DNA from: Gammaproteobacteria bacterium
GTDB taxonomy: Bacteria > Pseudomonadota > Gammaproteobacteria > Steroidobacterales > Rariloculaceae
Direction: 5' to 3'
NCBI GenBank assembly: GCA_022825505.1
Contig: JAJDWR010000083.1
Span: forward strand, 1 to 64,000
Length of the DNA: 64,000 nt
How positions within the stretch are numbered: position 1 is the stretch's first letter; every line of letters starts with the position of its first letter. Below, piece after piece: positions 19,108 through 27,987 of the stretch. Under the pieces are notes generated by a model. That model made no database searches, was not told where the DNA came from, and saw only the letters and a program-made list of their open reading frames with translations. A program made the position numbers and the translations under genes.

Positions 19108-22100
19108 TTATCCGCACCTGATCGTCAAGCCGAGGAGATAGATGCTTCCCGAGCCGCTAATCAAACCCAGACTCACCCGACCGCCAGAGCATGAAGCCGA
19201 GTCGCCGGTTTGCACGCCAAGGTTGTTCAATCTGTACTTGTTCACCAGAGCCTGGGTGATCGTGCAGCTCTCGCCTTCGCCGAGTTCGATGACATCGTTC
19301 ACTTCGACACACGAGCCGTCGCCGCCGCCCGGGTCTCCGCCGCCGGATACGGTGACGCGCACGCCGGAGGAGCAGTTGTTGTCTGTGTCCGATTCGCCCG
19401 TGACGGAATCCACGCAGGCGCCGTAGTAGTAGGTGCCCGCAGTGGAGGGCGCGGTCAGCCGGATGCTCTCGGCGCTCGTGCCCGACGCCGACAGGCCGCT
19501 CACGCTGTCGGTGCCGACCTGCGTATCGCTGCGGGAGATCGTCGCGTTGGAGGAACGGTAGTAGCGCAACGTCGTGGCCGCCGCTTCCCCGTCGCCGTCG
19601 TTGCGCACGGTGGCCGACAGCGTGAACGAACCGTCCGCGTTCGGGCTGTTATCGCTTACCGACGGGGACCGCACCACAAGGTCCGGCGCGCCGCCGCTCG
19701 AATCTTCTACTGCCACGGCGACCGCGCGGGAGCAGTTGTTCGCCGTGTCGGACTCGCCGACCACCGCGTCCACGCAAGCCCCATAGTAGTACGTGCCAAC
19801 TCTTGACGGTACGGTCAGGGAGATTGATTCGTGAGTGCTGGCCGAAGCGTCGAGCGCGAGCACCACCATACCCACCTCCGTGTCGCCCGTGGATATCGTT
19901 GCGTCCGACGACTGGTAGTAGCGCAGCGTCGTCGCGGACAAAGCTCGAACACTACGGTTGCGGACAGTGGCGTTGAGGGTAAAGGTTTCGTTCGGTGCAA
20001 GTTTCGGCGCGCTTACATAGAGTCCCTGTTCGGTTACGTAGACCGCCCGCATCTCGAGATCAAGGGCGTCCCGTAAGGTCTCGGCCGAGAAGCTGTAGAC
20101 TTTTGTTCTACCAGGGTAATCGTGGACCACGTAGAATCTGCCTTCTCCGTACGTGATTGAGTACGGTCTATACGGTCTATCGCTGCCCAGCGGCAGATAG
20201 AAGTCAGACGAAGCGTCACGGCTCCCGTCCGTTCGATAGGCGTAGACCCTGTCGTCGTTGCCGTAAACGACGTAGAACTTCCCGTCGGCGTGCGTGATTG
20301 CGCCGCTCAATCCGGGGTGCACGTCGAAGTCGGATGATCTTTCGCGACTCCCGTCGAATCTATAGGCATACACTCTTGCTCCCCCACCTCCAGCTCGGTT
20401 TCCGAGAATGTAGAGCTTTCCGTCAGCATATGTGATTCCCACAGGATAAGTGCCGGATGATACGTCGAAGTCGGCCGCCGCATCGCGCTGCCCAGAAGCG
20501 GTGTACGCATAGACTTTGTCGTTGACAGCATCCACGACGTAGAACCGTCCGTTGGCGAAGGCGATCTCATTCGGACTCCGATTGTCACGATCCAGGTCGA
20601 AGTCCGCAGAGGAAATTCGCCTTCCATCCGCCCCGTAGACATAAACCCTGTAATCAAAAATATCGGTAACGTACAGCCTGCCGACCGAGTACGCGATTCC
20701 CCGGGGAACTCGGGAAGCATCGACATCGAATTCGCTCGGGGCTGGGAGGCCGCCGCCGGCGTTCTCCACCGTAATGATGAACGTGAGCGAGTCTGTGTCG
20801 CCGTCGGTATCCCGGACCCCGTAGGTCATGTCGTACGCGCCGGCCGCAGTGGGCGTGCCTGTCAGGCGGCGCATGCTGGCGGTGGCGTTGAAGATTAGCC
20901 CCGGCACGGTCGGCGTGAGGCTGTAGGTCAGCGGACCGTCGCCGCCGCTGGCCTCGGGCAACGTCAACGCGGAGATCGCCGTGCCGACGGTATAAGTTTG
21001 ATCGCCCGGGCCGCTGCCGGCGGCGAAACTCGGCGACGTGTCGGCGGACGACTCGGCGAAGCGCACGTGCAGCGTGTAATCGCCCGTGACCCGGCTGCTG
21101 TAGCCCGCGACGCGGACGAAATACGTGCCGGGGGAAACCTGCTCGGAAATCCGGAAGTTCGTCCCCGCACCGCCGTCGTCGTTCCTGCCCAGTTCGGCGC
21201 CGTCGGCGTCCTCCAGCCGCCCGAGCGTGTCAGTGCGGCCGGTGGTGTACGCCTCCAGCGTGCCCGGCGCATTGAGAACGACTCGGAAGTAGTCCACGTC
21301 ACCGGCGGTGAGCTCGCCTTCGGTGTCCGACTCCGGCGCGACATCGGCCGCGGAGGCGCGGTCGTCGCCGTGGTCCCCGGGTACGCCGCCGCCGGGCGCC
21401 GTGCCGCTGGCGGTTTGAACGACCGTCCCCGAAGTTATGCGCCGGTTCTCGATCGTGCAACCGCCAGCGCTCTGGCAGGTGTAACGCTGGCCGGCGTGTT
21501 CGAAGTACGTCCCGTCGCCGAGGTCGACCGTCACGACGCCTCCGGAGGTGCGGACACCGCCGTCGCCCGACAGATTCGGCGTCCAACTCCCCGTGGGCAG
21601 GTCGGTCAGCGTGTCGCCGACCCCGTGGGTCCTTTCCCCGCCGCCGGTCGCCTCGTCCACTACGATGTTGAAGTAACGCCAGTCGCTGTCGCCGGAGGCG
21701 TCGCGCACGCGGTAGGTCATCAGCCAGGTTCCGGCCTCAGAGGGTGTGCCCGTGAGTTCGCGCGTCGCCGGATTGAAGCTCAGCCCCGGCACCTGGGGCG
21801 ACAGGCTGTACGTGAATTCGCCGTCCCCGCCGCTCGCGGCCGGCAGCGTCAACGCGTCAATGGCCGTGCCCATCGTGAAGTCGAGATCGTCCGGACCGGA
21901 ACCCAGGTCGACCGGCATCGCCCCGGCATCGAGGCCCACCCAGTTGCCCCCCGTCCAGTCCTCGACCCGCTCGGCGGTGTCGATGCACCCGGAGGCGTAC
22001 CAGCCGGAAGCCGCGGACGCGAAATAGAAACTCGCCTCGCACCGCTGCCCGCCGTCGAACTCGAGAAACACGCGTCCCGCGTCGCGGCCGCTTCGCTCGT

Positions 22101-23064
22101 ATCGGTACGCGCCCTCCTCGACGGCCTCGACGCCGTCCACGGTCCCCGAGTGGCGGAACCGGTTCCCCGCCAGTACCTGCCACTCGACGCGGCTCCGTCC
22201 GTTCCGGAGCGCGACGGCGCGGCCGAGGAAGCGCGCCTCGAACGACGCCTGGTCCTCGGGCGCCCAACCTGCCACGGCGGTGGTGGACAGGTTGTTCCAG
22301 TCGCCGCCGGAGCCGACCGTCACGTTGACTGCCTGTATCGGCCGGTCCGACATCACCGACAGCCGCCAGTTGCCCGTCCCGGCGCCCAACCGGCCCGTGA
22401 ACAGCGTGCTGTCGCCGGCTTCCAGTTGCGTCGCCGTCAGCGTCCGCGCGGCGCCGGCCGGCAACGTCAACTCCACCGTGCCCCCGGAGGCGGCCATTCC
22501 GGCGTCGTCGCGCGCCCGGATCACGATCCGCGCGGACTCGCCGCCCGGATTGATCAGGCGCAGACGGCTCGGCTGGATCACGTCGGTCGCGGCGTGAAAC
22601 AGCGTCACGTCGTAACCGTGGGCATCCGGCCCAGCACCCGAAGCCTCAAGCACCGTGGCGTTCATCGCGCTCAGCGCGCCGTCGGCTGCCCGCACATAGG
22701 CAGCGGGCACGACCGGAACATCGGATTCGATCGACAGGCGGACCTCGCCGGAAAGGCTTCCCAGCCCTGAGGGCAATCCCTTGGCCGCGCTGCCGGACTC
22801 AAGCTCCGCCGCGCTCAAATCCACCGCCGCCAGCGCGTCCAGCGTCAGCGTGGCGGGTCCGATGCGCGTACCGTCATCGCCGATGGCGTGAATCGACACC
22901 GTCCCTGCCGTCTCCGCATCGTTGACCAGCCTCAGCACGCCCTGCGGGTCGCCGCCGGGACTCGCCGGCACGAACAGCGGAACGGTGTACTGTTCCGCGT
23001 GGACCGCGGCGCAGCACCACAGCAGAAGCGCGGAGAGCGCGACACGAGGTTGCGACAGACGCAT
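19108..23064 (-). CDS. Secreted multidomain adhesin-like paralogue D
   Basis: 1318 residues with a signal peptide (LLLWCCAAVHAEQYT). Same architecture as paralogue C up to the propeller-like repeats: N-terminal module, He_PIG (about 390-470), pre-peptidase C-terminal domain (565-671), He_PIG (685-771) and five more diverged propeller-like units (776-998). It then has two CARDB domains (1008-1121, 1125-1238) where C has one, and ends in a Cys-containing beta segment (residues 1241-1318) instead of fibronectin III. No catalytic motif. It is the first gene of the run D, lipoprotein, C. Function is unknown; an adhesive or matrix role is inferred from the domains. Confidence 0.87.
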   Translation of the reverse strand: MRLSQPRVALSALLLWCCAAVHAEQYTVPLFVPASPGGDPQGVLRLVNDAETAGTVSIHAIGDDGTRIGPATLTLDALAAVDLSAAELESGSAAKGLPSGLGSLSGEVRLSIESDVPVVPAAYVRAADGALSAMNATVLEASGAGPDAHGYDVTLFHAATDVIQPSRLRLINPGGESARIVIRARDDAGMAASGGTVELTLPAGAARTLTATQLEAGDSTLFTGRLGAGTGNWRLSVMSDRPIQAVNVTVGSGGDWNNLSTTAVAGWAPEDQASFEARFLGRAVALRNGRSRVEWQVLAGNRFRHSGTVDGVEAVEEGAYRYERSGRDAGRVFLEFDGGQRCEASFYFASAASGWYASGCIDTAERVEDWTGGNWVGLDAGAMPVDLGSGPDDLDFTMGTAIDALTLPAASGGDGEFTYSLSPQVPGLSFNPATRELTGTPSEAGTWLMTYRVRDASGDSDWRYFNIVVDEATGGGERTHGVGDTLTDLPTGSWTPNLSGDGGVRTSGGVVTVDLGDGTYFEHAGQRYTCQSAGGCTIENRRITSGTVVQTASGTAPGGGVPGDHGDDRASAADVAPESDTEGELTAGDVDYFRVVLNAPGTLEAYTTGRTDTLGRLEDADGAELGRNDDGGAGTNFRISEQVSPGTYFVRVAGYSSRVTGDYTLHVRFAESSADTSPSFAAGSGPGDQTYTVGTAISALTLPEASGGDGPLTYSLTPTVPGLIFNATASMRRLTGTPTAAGAYDMTYGVRDTDGDTDSLTFIITVENAGGGLPAPSEFDVDASRVPRGIAYSVGRLYVTDIFDYRVYVYGADGRRISSADFDLDRDNRSPNEIAFANGRFYVVDAVNDKVYAYTASGQRDAAADFDVSSGTYPVGITYADGKLYILGNRAGGGGARVYAYRFDGSRERSSDFDVHPGLSGAITHADGKFYVVYGNDDRVYAYRTDGSRDASSDFYLPLGSDRPYRPYSITYGEGRFYVVHDYPGRTKVYSFSAETLRDALDLEMRAVYVTEQGLYVSAPKLAPNETFTLNATVRNRSVRALSATTLRYYQSSDATISTGDTEVGMVVLALDASASTHESISLTVPSRVGTYYYGACVDAVVGESDTANNCSRAVAVAVEDSSGGAPDLVVRSPSVSDNSPNADGSFTLSATVRNDGDGEAAATTLRYYRSSNATISRSDTQVGTDSVSGLSASGTSAESIRLTAPSTAGTYYYGACVDSVTGESDTDNNCSSGVRVTVSGGGDPGGGDGSCVEVNDVIELGEGESCTITQALVNKYRLNNLGVQTGDSASCSGGRVSLGLISGSGSIYLLGLTIRCG
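20070..20735 (-). repeat. Five diverged propeller-like coding repeats in paralogue D
   Basis: Units of about 43-48 codons with the pattern G-I-x-(Y/F)-x-x-G-(R/K)-(F/L)-Y-V and (R/K)-V-Y-x-Y. The second unit retains DKVYAYTASGQRD exactly as in paralogue C, while the others have drifted. This suggests local exchange between C and D. Confidence 0.72.
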
Positions 23065-23204
23065 ACTCGGCGGGAATCTTTAATTGGATTCGCTCATATA
23101 CACCAACGACCAGTCCGTGTCATATCCCACTTTGGAGATATGATGAATCGGCTTGGGCGCGATGGGGACGGAAGGCGAAACCGCCGTCAAATACCTGTCG
23201 GCCG

Positions 23205-24353
23205 TCAGCGCGGCACCAGGGCGTACGCTGACAGGACCCGCTGCACCAGGGCGACCTGCCCGGAAAGGCCCTGCTTCCTGTAGACCTGCTTCAGAAGGAA
23301 GCGGACATAGCTTTCCTTGAAGCCCGCGGCCGCGGCGATCTCGCGCACCGTCCGGCCCTCGGCCAGCAGCGCTGCGACACGGCCCTCCGACGGCGTCAGG
23401 CCGAGCAGCGCGGACACACGGGCCGGATTGACGCGCAGACGGTTCGCCGGGTCGGCCACCAGCGCCAGCGCTGCCACGCGGCGGGCTCCGAAGTCCGCCT
23501 GCGTGGGCTCCACGGGGTGTACGTGAAGCTGCAGCCCCGACCGAAGCATGGGGCGCTGGATTGTCATCGAACCGCCGGACGGCGGGCCGTTGCCGAGCCT
23601 CGGCAGCGCACGCTTCAGGAGGCTCTGCAATCGGCTTTGATCCGCCGGCAGCGAGGCGCGCAGGAAGCCGTCGCGGTCAGACAGCCCGTGACCGCGCTTC
23701 AGCATAGCCAGGGCAGGGTTGTTCGCCGCGAGCACGCGCCCCTCGCGGTCCAGGTGCAGTACCCCGATCCGGCTGTTGTCCAGCAGGCCGGCGAGTCCGG
23801 CGCTCAGCGCCTCGGCGCCAGCCAGTGCCTGGCGCACGAGGACGCACTGGCGGACATGCGGCACGACGGACTCGATCAGCCGCAGTTGATCGGATTCCCA
23901 GCCGCCGGACGCGGCCGGGTCGCCGATGGCCCAGCCGACGCGCAGGTCGTCCGGCCTGTCGAGGCGCACCACCAGGCCGTTCCGGGAGTGGACGCGGCGG
24001 TGCCCCTCGTTGTATGCCGTCGACGTCCTCAATTCCTTTTTGGTGTACAGGTCGGGAATATGGACCAGTTGGCCGACCGGCCGCCCCAGGAAGCGTGGCA
24101 TCGCTTCGTCGTGGGGGTAGTAGACATCGAAATACAGTCGCGCCATATCCTTACGAGGCTCGCCACGGTAGACGCACCGGGTAAAGTGGACGCGCCCGTC
24201 TTCGCCGGCCCCTTCGCCGACGGCCAGTACGTTGCCCACGGCGCCACAGGCGTCGTCGATAAGGGCGGCGGTGGCGGGCCAGTGGGCGTCGTCGAGCGCG
24301 GCTCGGTGCAACGAAGCAAGTATACGGTCAAATGCATCGAGTGGATCCGCCAC
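23205..24353 (-). CDS. LuxR-family transcriptional regulator with PAS-like centre
   Basis: 382 residues. The C-terminal 65 residues carry a LuxR/GerE helix-turn-helix (LTPSEGRVAALLAEG, then VREIAAAAGFKESYVRFLLKQ). A central segment (RIGVLHLDREGRVLAANNPAL) has the pattern of a PAS fold and could sense a small molecule. The GTG at 24353 is chosen because GGAGGA lies four bases upstream. The gene has the same orientation as the secreted-protein array and is 140 bases upstream of paralogue D, so control of the array is plausible but unproven. The ligand is unknown. Confidence 0.85.
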   Translation of the reverse strand: MADPLDAFDRILASLHRAALDDAHWPATAALIDDACGAVGNVLAVGEGAGEDGRVHFTRCVYRGEPRKDMARLYFDVYYPHDEAMPRFLGRPVGQLVHIPDLYTKKELRTSTAYNEGHRRVHSRNGLVVRLDRPDDLRVGWAIGDPAASGGWESDQLRLIESVVPHVRQCVLVRQALAGAEALSAGLAGLLDNSRIGVLHLDREGRVLAANNPALAMLKRGHGLSDRDGFLRASLPADQSRLQSLLKRALPRLGNGPPSGGSMTIQRPMLRSGLQLHVHPVEPTQADFGARRVAALALVADPANRLRVNPARVSALLGLTPSEGRVAALLAEGRTVREIAAAAGFKESYVRFLLKQVYRKQGLSGQVALVQRVLSAYALVPR

Positions 24354-24920
24354 ACTTCCTCCTGAACGACGGTCGGGCACCGGATTCGGTGCACATTTTA
24401 TGCGAATCCAGGGAGCTCGTAACACTCCCATGTAGTAGGTATGGAGTGGCGAAAATTGCGCTCTCCTCCTCCAGTCCAGTTGTGTCGGCTCCTTGCGCGC
24501 CTCCCAAGGCCTCTTGTTCTTTGTCGCAGCGAAGCCGGTTCTTTTTCCAAGCTTATAGATTACCCTGAGTCGCCGAAAAATGACCGCACCGCCAGCGGGA
24601 GGACGGGGGACGGGGCATGGCCGTCCGAGGATCGGACCTGTCTTTCTTCCGTGGGAATCACGGGCTTTACGGCAAGCTATGCTACATGTGGCTTTTATGT
24701 TTTTTTCGTGCTTTATTCATGTTGTTTACGGTGTTTCCCGGGTCCGACCCGCCGCGAGAGCCAGAACGGGCAAGACGCACGTCAAGACCAACCGCACAAA
24801 CTCAACAACGACTTGTCGTGCATGCACGACAATGCGATCTTGGCAGTTTCGGCCGTAGCTTCCACTCGAGCGCGCCGGTCGAGACCGACGGACATCCCGC
24901 CGCGCGATCCGGCGTCGCCG
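24354..24920. other. Non-coding stretch between the LuxR and ParB-like genes
   Basis: No convincing gene. Holds the LuxR ribosome site at its left end, an AT-richer patch (24690-24740), and a 20-base perfect palindrome near its right end. The long plus-strand frame crossing it is antisense to the ParB-like gene and looks spurious. Confidence 0.6.
24813..24832. promoter_or_regulatory. 20-base perfect palindrome beside the ParB-like gene
   Basis: TTGTCGTGCATGCACGACAA is exactly self-complementary and lies 88 bases downstream of the ParB-like stop. It has no loop and no T-run, so it is not a terminator. A binding site for the adjacent DNA-binding protein is the simplest reading, but it does not match the canonical chromosomal parS consensus. 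Confidence 0.55.
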
Positions 24921-26039
24921 TTATCTTGCGTTTTCGTCCCCGTCGGCCGCGCCAATGGCGCGAACCATCGCCAACTCCCAGCCGTCCTTCTGCGTGCGCA
25001 GCACGTTGGCCGCCTCGGCGCATCGCCACTGGTCCCATTCCAGGCCGCTGGCACGCGCCGCCGCCCAGATGCAGCCTTCCAGCCAGGAGCGGTGAACGTC
25101 CTTCGCCTGTTGCTCCGTCAACGTTGTCGCCAGGCGCCGGCCCAGGCGCACGTCCGCCCCGCCGGCAGTCTCCGCGGCCACCAGCGCTTCGATCCGTTCG
25201 GCCAGTTCCGCCTGCTCGGCCGGCGTTTGCTCGTGGGCGCGGACGCTGACCGAGAACCCGCCCTCGCCGTCGCGCTCGATCTTGGCCGCGACCACGCCGC
25301 CGCCCGCGCGCCCCTTGCGCCGCACGAACACGGTCTCCCGTTGCGCAGGCTCGGCGCCATCGCCGAACAACCGCTTGTAGAGGCTGCCGGCAGGTACGCC
25401 GGGCTTCAGTCTTCGCGCCCGCTGCTTCGCCGCTCCCCGCCGCGTCGGATCCACGCAGGCATCCGCCAGGCGATCCGCCGAGCGTCCGGTGAACCCGTGC
25501 ATGACCGGACGCACGAGCCGCTCGATCCAGCGTTCGCCCAACAACGCCTTTGCGGTCCGCACCCCCCGGGACACCGTGCCGCGATGGCAACCCAGTGCAG
25601 CCGCCAGCGCGGACTGGTTGACGAACACCCCGGCATCCAGCAGCGCGATCCACTGCTCCGCGTTCTCCAGCGGCGAGACGCCCTCGGTCCACTCGTTCTC
25701 CCCGTGCATGAGGGACGCGCACTCGGCATCCGTGAACGACGCCTCGCGCACCTGGGCCCGCCACGGCAGGCCGGCGCGCCGGCACGCGTCCAGCCGGCGC
25801 ACGCCGAAGATCACCTCGACCTTGTGGGTATCCCCGGGCGGCAGCCTGCGCGCCAGCCCGAGCTGCTGTTGTCCGTCGCGCACGATCGAGGATGCCAGCG
25901 AGTTCAGCGACTCGTCATCCATGCCGGACCCGCGCCGATTGTGATATCGCCACGGCCGCACCTCGGCCGGATCGAATGCCTCTACCTGAACCTGTTCCTC
26001 GGTACCGCGCGGTCCCGCTTCCTGTGTTTCTTCAATCAT
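24921..26039 (-). CDS. ParB-like DNA-binding protein (orphan, no parA)
   Basis: 372 residues. The N-terminal ParB/Srx-type domain is seen in VEVIFGVRRLDACRRAG (the box usually written GERRxxA, here with Val in place of Glu) and ENEWTEGVSPLENAEQW. A helix-turn-helix follows (QSALAAALGCHRGTVSRGVR). The C-terminal half is charged and not recognised. ParB proteins bind parS sites and partition plasmids or chromosomes together with ParA; no ParA is nearby, so this is either a plasmid/phage remnant or a ParB-like regulator. It is divergent from the WYL regulator across an AT-rich region, with a palindrome just downstream. Confidence 0.8.
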   Translation of the reverse strand: MIEETQEAGPRGTEEQVQVEAFDPAEVRPWRYHNRRGSGMDDESLNSLASSIVRDGQQQLGLARRLPPGDTHKVEVIFGVRRLDACRRAGLPWRAQVREASFTDAECASLMHGENEWTEGVSPLENAEQWIALLDAGVFVNQSALAAALGCHRGTVSRGVRTAKALLGERWIERLVRPVMHGFTGRSADRLADACVDPTRRGAAKQRARRLKPGVPAGSLYKRLFGDGAEPAQRETVFVRRKGRAGGGVVAAKIERDGEGGFSVSVRAHEQTPAEQAELAERIEALVAAETAGGADVRLGRRLATTLTEQQAKDVHRSWLEGCIWAAARASGLEWDQWRCAEAANVLRTQKDGWELAMVRAIGAADGDENAR

Positions 26040-26442
26040 GTTTCTGGCAAGGCCTCGAACCTGGAATGGACTATCCTGGGAAAACGCCGGGAGCTTCGGT
26101 TACTTGGCGCCGTCTGTCAACCGATGGCTCCGTTCAAGCGTGTACATACTATTTTCAGCGTATTGGAACAAACAAATCAATAAGATGCAAGGGAACTAAA
26201 GTCTACTTGAATTTGCAATTATATTTAAAAAACAATTACTTATATTATCGATTCAAATAGCGTCCATTTCATGATCGAATCATCAAATTGATGTCGTTCG
26301 CCGTGCCGATTGTCGGCGGCAAGAGTCCGGCAGACGGAGCCAAACGTTGATATACGTATATAAACTATATTAGTATAGTTTGGTTATTGATTTTCAATGG
26401 AGTCAAAAAAAACGGAAGCATCTGCCGCCAGAAGAGAACGAA
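26040..26442. promoter_or_regulatory. AT-rich divergent control region between parB-like and WYL genes
   Basis: About 400 bases without a gene. The part at 26140-26400 is strikingly AT-rich compared with its GC-rich surroundings. It must hold promoters for both divergent genes and contains the inverted repeats listed separately. An origin-like role is possible but there is no direct sign of iterons. Confidence 0.6.
26351..26381. promoter_or_regulatory. Adjacent inverted repeats, likely operator of the WYL regulator
   Basis: TATACGTATA (26351-26360) is a perfect 10-base palindrome. It is followed at once by AAACTATA-TTAG-TATAGTTT (26362-26381), a perfect 8-base inverted repeat with a 4-base spacer. 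The pair ends 61 bases before the ATG at 26443, as expected for an autoregulated promoter. Confidence 0.6.
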
Positions 26443-27312
26443 ATGCGTTGGGGTGTAGAAAAGCGATTGACATTTATAGAGTTCCGTCTCTTCTGGGAGG
26501 GTGGAATCAATCGCGCGGACATCATCGAGCAGTTCGGCGTGTCCGTGCCGCAGGCATCCAAGGACCTGCGGCTGTACTCGGAAAATGCCCCCGGGAATCT
26601 GGTCTACGACAAGAGCGCGAAGCGATACCTGGCGGCGGCCGAATTCGAGCCGGTCTTTCTTCGGGCCGAGTCCGGCTCGTATCTCGCCCAACTCCAGAGC
26701 GAGTCCAATCCTGTCGGAACCCCACAGGAGTCCTGGCTGTCATCAGCGCCGGATTGCGGTGTCATGCCCATACCTTACCGGCGCATCGACGCGAATATTC
26801 TTCGCCGGATCGTGGGCGCTGCCAGAGACAACCGTTCCATGGAGATTCGATACCAGTCAATGAATCCGGAACGCCCTCTCCCGCTGTGGCGGCGCGTTAC
26901 GCCCCACGCCTTCGGCAACGATGGCCTGCGTTGGCACGCGCGGGCCTTTTGCCATATCGATGAGAAGTTCAAGGACTTCATTCTTTCGCGTTGTCTGGAC
27001 GTACGTAGCGAGGGCCCAGCGGGGAGTCATTCGGAGGCGGATACGTATTGGGCTGAGAGATTCGCCGTGACAGTCGTGCCAAATCCGCAATTGAACGAAG
27101 ACCAAAGAAAAGTGATCGCGCGGGATTTCCGGATGGAGAACGGCGTAGTCTCCATTCCCGTGCGCAAGGCGATGCTCTACTACTTTCAGAAGCGGCTGCG
27201 GCTGGATGTATCCGACGAACTGGATGAACCGTATGAGACTCCGATCGTCATTTCGAACAGAGAGGCCTTCGACGCCGCGCTACGCGAGGCGGTGTCGTGT
27301 TCCAGGCACTGA
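26443..27312 (+). CDS. WYL-domain transcriptional regulator, BrxR/CapW type
   Basis: 289 residues. An N-terminal winged helix (LTFIEFRLFWEGGINRADI, FGVSVPQASKDL, YDKSAKRYLA) is followed by a WYL domain (GLRWHARAFCHID, KDFILSRC) and a C-terminal WCX-like region. This arrangement is that of BrxR/CapW, homodimeric repressors found at the edges of BREX, CBASS and other anti-phage loci. The ATG at 26443 fits the family start; a TTG at 26380 is also in frame but lies inside the inverted repeat. Divergent from the ParB-like gene and convergent with the unknown two-gene operon at 27390-28590. A defence role is inferred from family and context. Confidence 0.85.
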   Translation: MRWGVEKRLTFIEFRLFWEGGINRADIIEQFGVSVPQASKDLRLYSENAPGNLVYDKSAKRYLAAAEFEPVFLRAESGSYLAQLQSESNPVGTPQESWLSSAPDCGVMPIPYRRIDANILRRIVGAARDNRSMEIRYQSMNPERPLPLWRRVTPHAFGNDGLRWHARAFCHIDEKFKDFILSRCLDVRSEGPAGSHSEADTYWAERFAVTVVPNPQLNEDQRKVIARDFRMENGVVSIPVRKAMLYYFQKRLRLDVSDELDEPYETPIVISNREAFDAALREAVSCSRH

Positions 27313-27389
27313 GCACACCACAGGGATTCTTCACTGACCACCTGCGCCCTCGCGCCCCCGACCGAACCAAACAGCTGCGCAGAGCCACG

Positions 27390-27968
27390 CTATCGGCGGC
27401 GCGGGTTGGTTGGTCGAACCCTTCCAGTTCGAGCCCTCCTTTCTGCCAGGCGCCGCAACCTTTCGTCAACTGCCCTTTGCTCAGCTTCCGATTCAGCTTT
27501 TTTCTTCTTCGCCTTTTCCTGGAGTTTATCGTTCAGCCCGGAAGTCGCCTTGGTGCCCCACATACCAACCAATGCCATGGCAGCCATCATCGACGGCCCG
27601 GCGTAGGCGGCGGCCCACAACGTCCAAGGCAACCACAGCCCGCAACAAACGGTCGTATCGGGAGAGAAATGCCAGTTAAGGATGTACAAGTACACGGCGG
27701 ACACGAGGCTGGTCCAAAAACCGAACCTCCAGAGAATTCGACGATACCGCCGCCATCTCGAAATCTGTTCCTGAAGTATCTCGATGCCGACTTCTTCTTC
27801 AATGAGTGGATTCCTGGCGAGCCCTTCTGCTTCGGTAGCCAGTTCGCGCTGACGATTCTGAAGCAGCCTGTAGAAGCTGGCCCAGGCCGTAACCAGCAAG
27901 TTTGCCGCAAACGCCATCGCCATGCCGCTGGCGTACGCACCCAGCGTGCATTGTGCGCACTCCTCCAC
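27390..27968 (-). CDS. Unknown membrane protein of the two-gene module
   Basis: Not recognised. 192 residues with about three membrane segments: near residues 10-32 (SGMAMAFAANLLVTAWASFY), 75-98 (FGFWTSLVSAVYLYILNW) and 108-135 (LWLPWTLWAAAYAGP). Between the first two is a charged linker (about 35-75), and the C-terminal tail is lysine/arginine-rich and probably coiled. Two cysteines lie near the N-terminus (ECAQC). It is the second gene of an operon, 19 bases after the 200-residue gene, and convergent with the WYL regulator. A small membrane protein paired with a soluble partner is the usual form of a membrane-damaging effector, but nothing here proves that. Confidence 0.65.
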   Translation of the reverse strand: MEECAQCTLGAYASGMAMAFAANLLVTAWASFYRLLQNRQRELATEAEGLARNPLIEEEVGIEILQEQISRWRRYRRILWRFGFWTSLVSAVYLYILNWHFSPDTTVCCGLWLPWTLWAAAYAGPSMMAAMALVGMWGTKATSGLNDKLQEKAKKKKAESEAEQRAVDERLRRLAERRARTGRVRPTNPRRR

Positions 27969-27987
27969 GAAAGGCTCTTTCTCGGGG

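Noticed and set aside
24813..24832. Terminator for the ParB-like gene
   Set aside because: A perfect palindrome with no loop and no run of T on either side is a poor terminator.
24441..26183. 580-codon plus-strand frame
   Set aside because: Antisense to the ParB-like gene; no domain pattern; Arg/Pro-rich composition typical of the opposite strand of a GC-rich gene.
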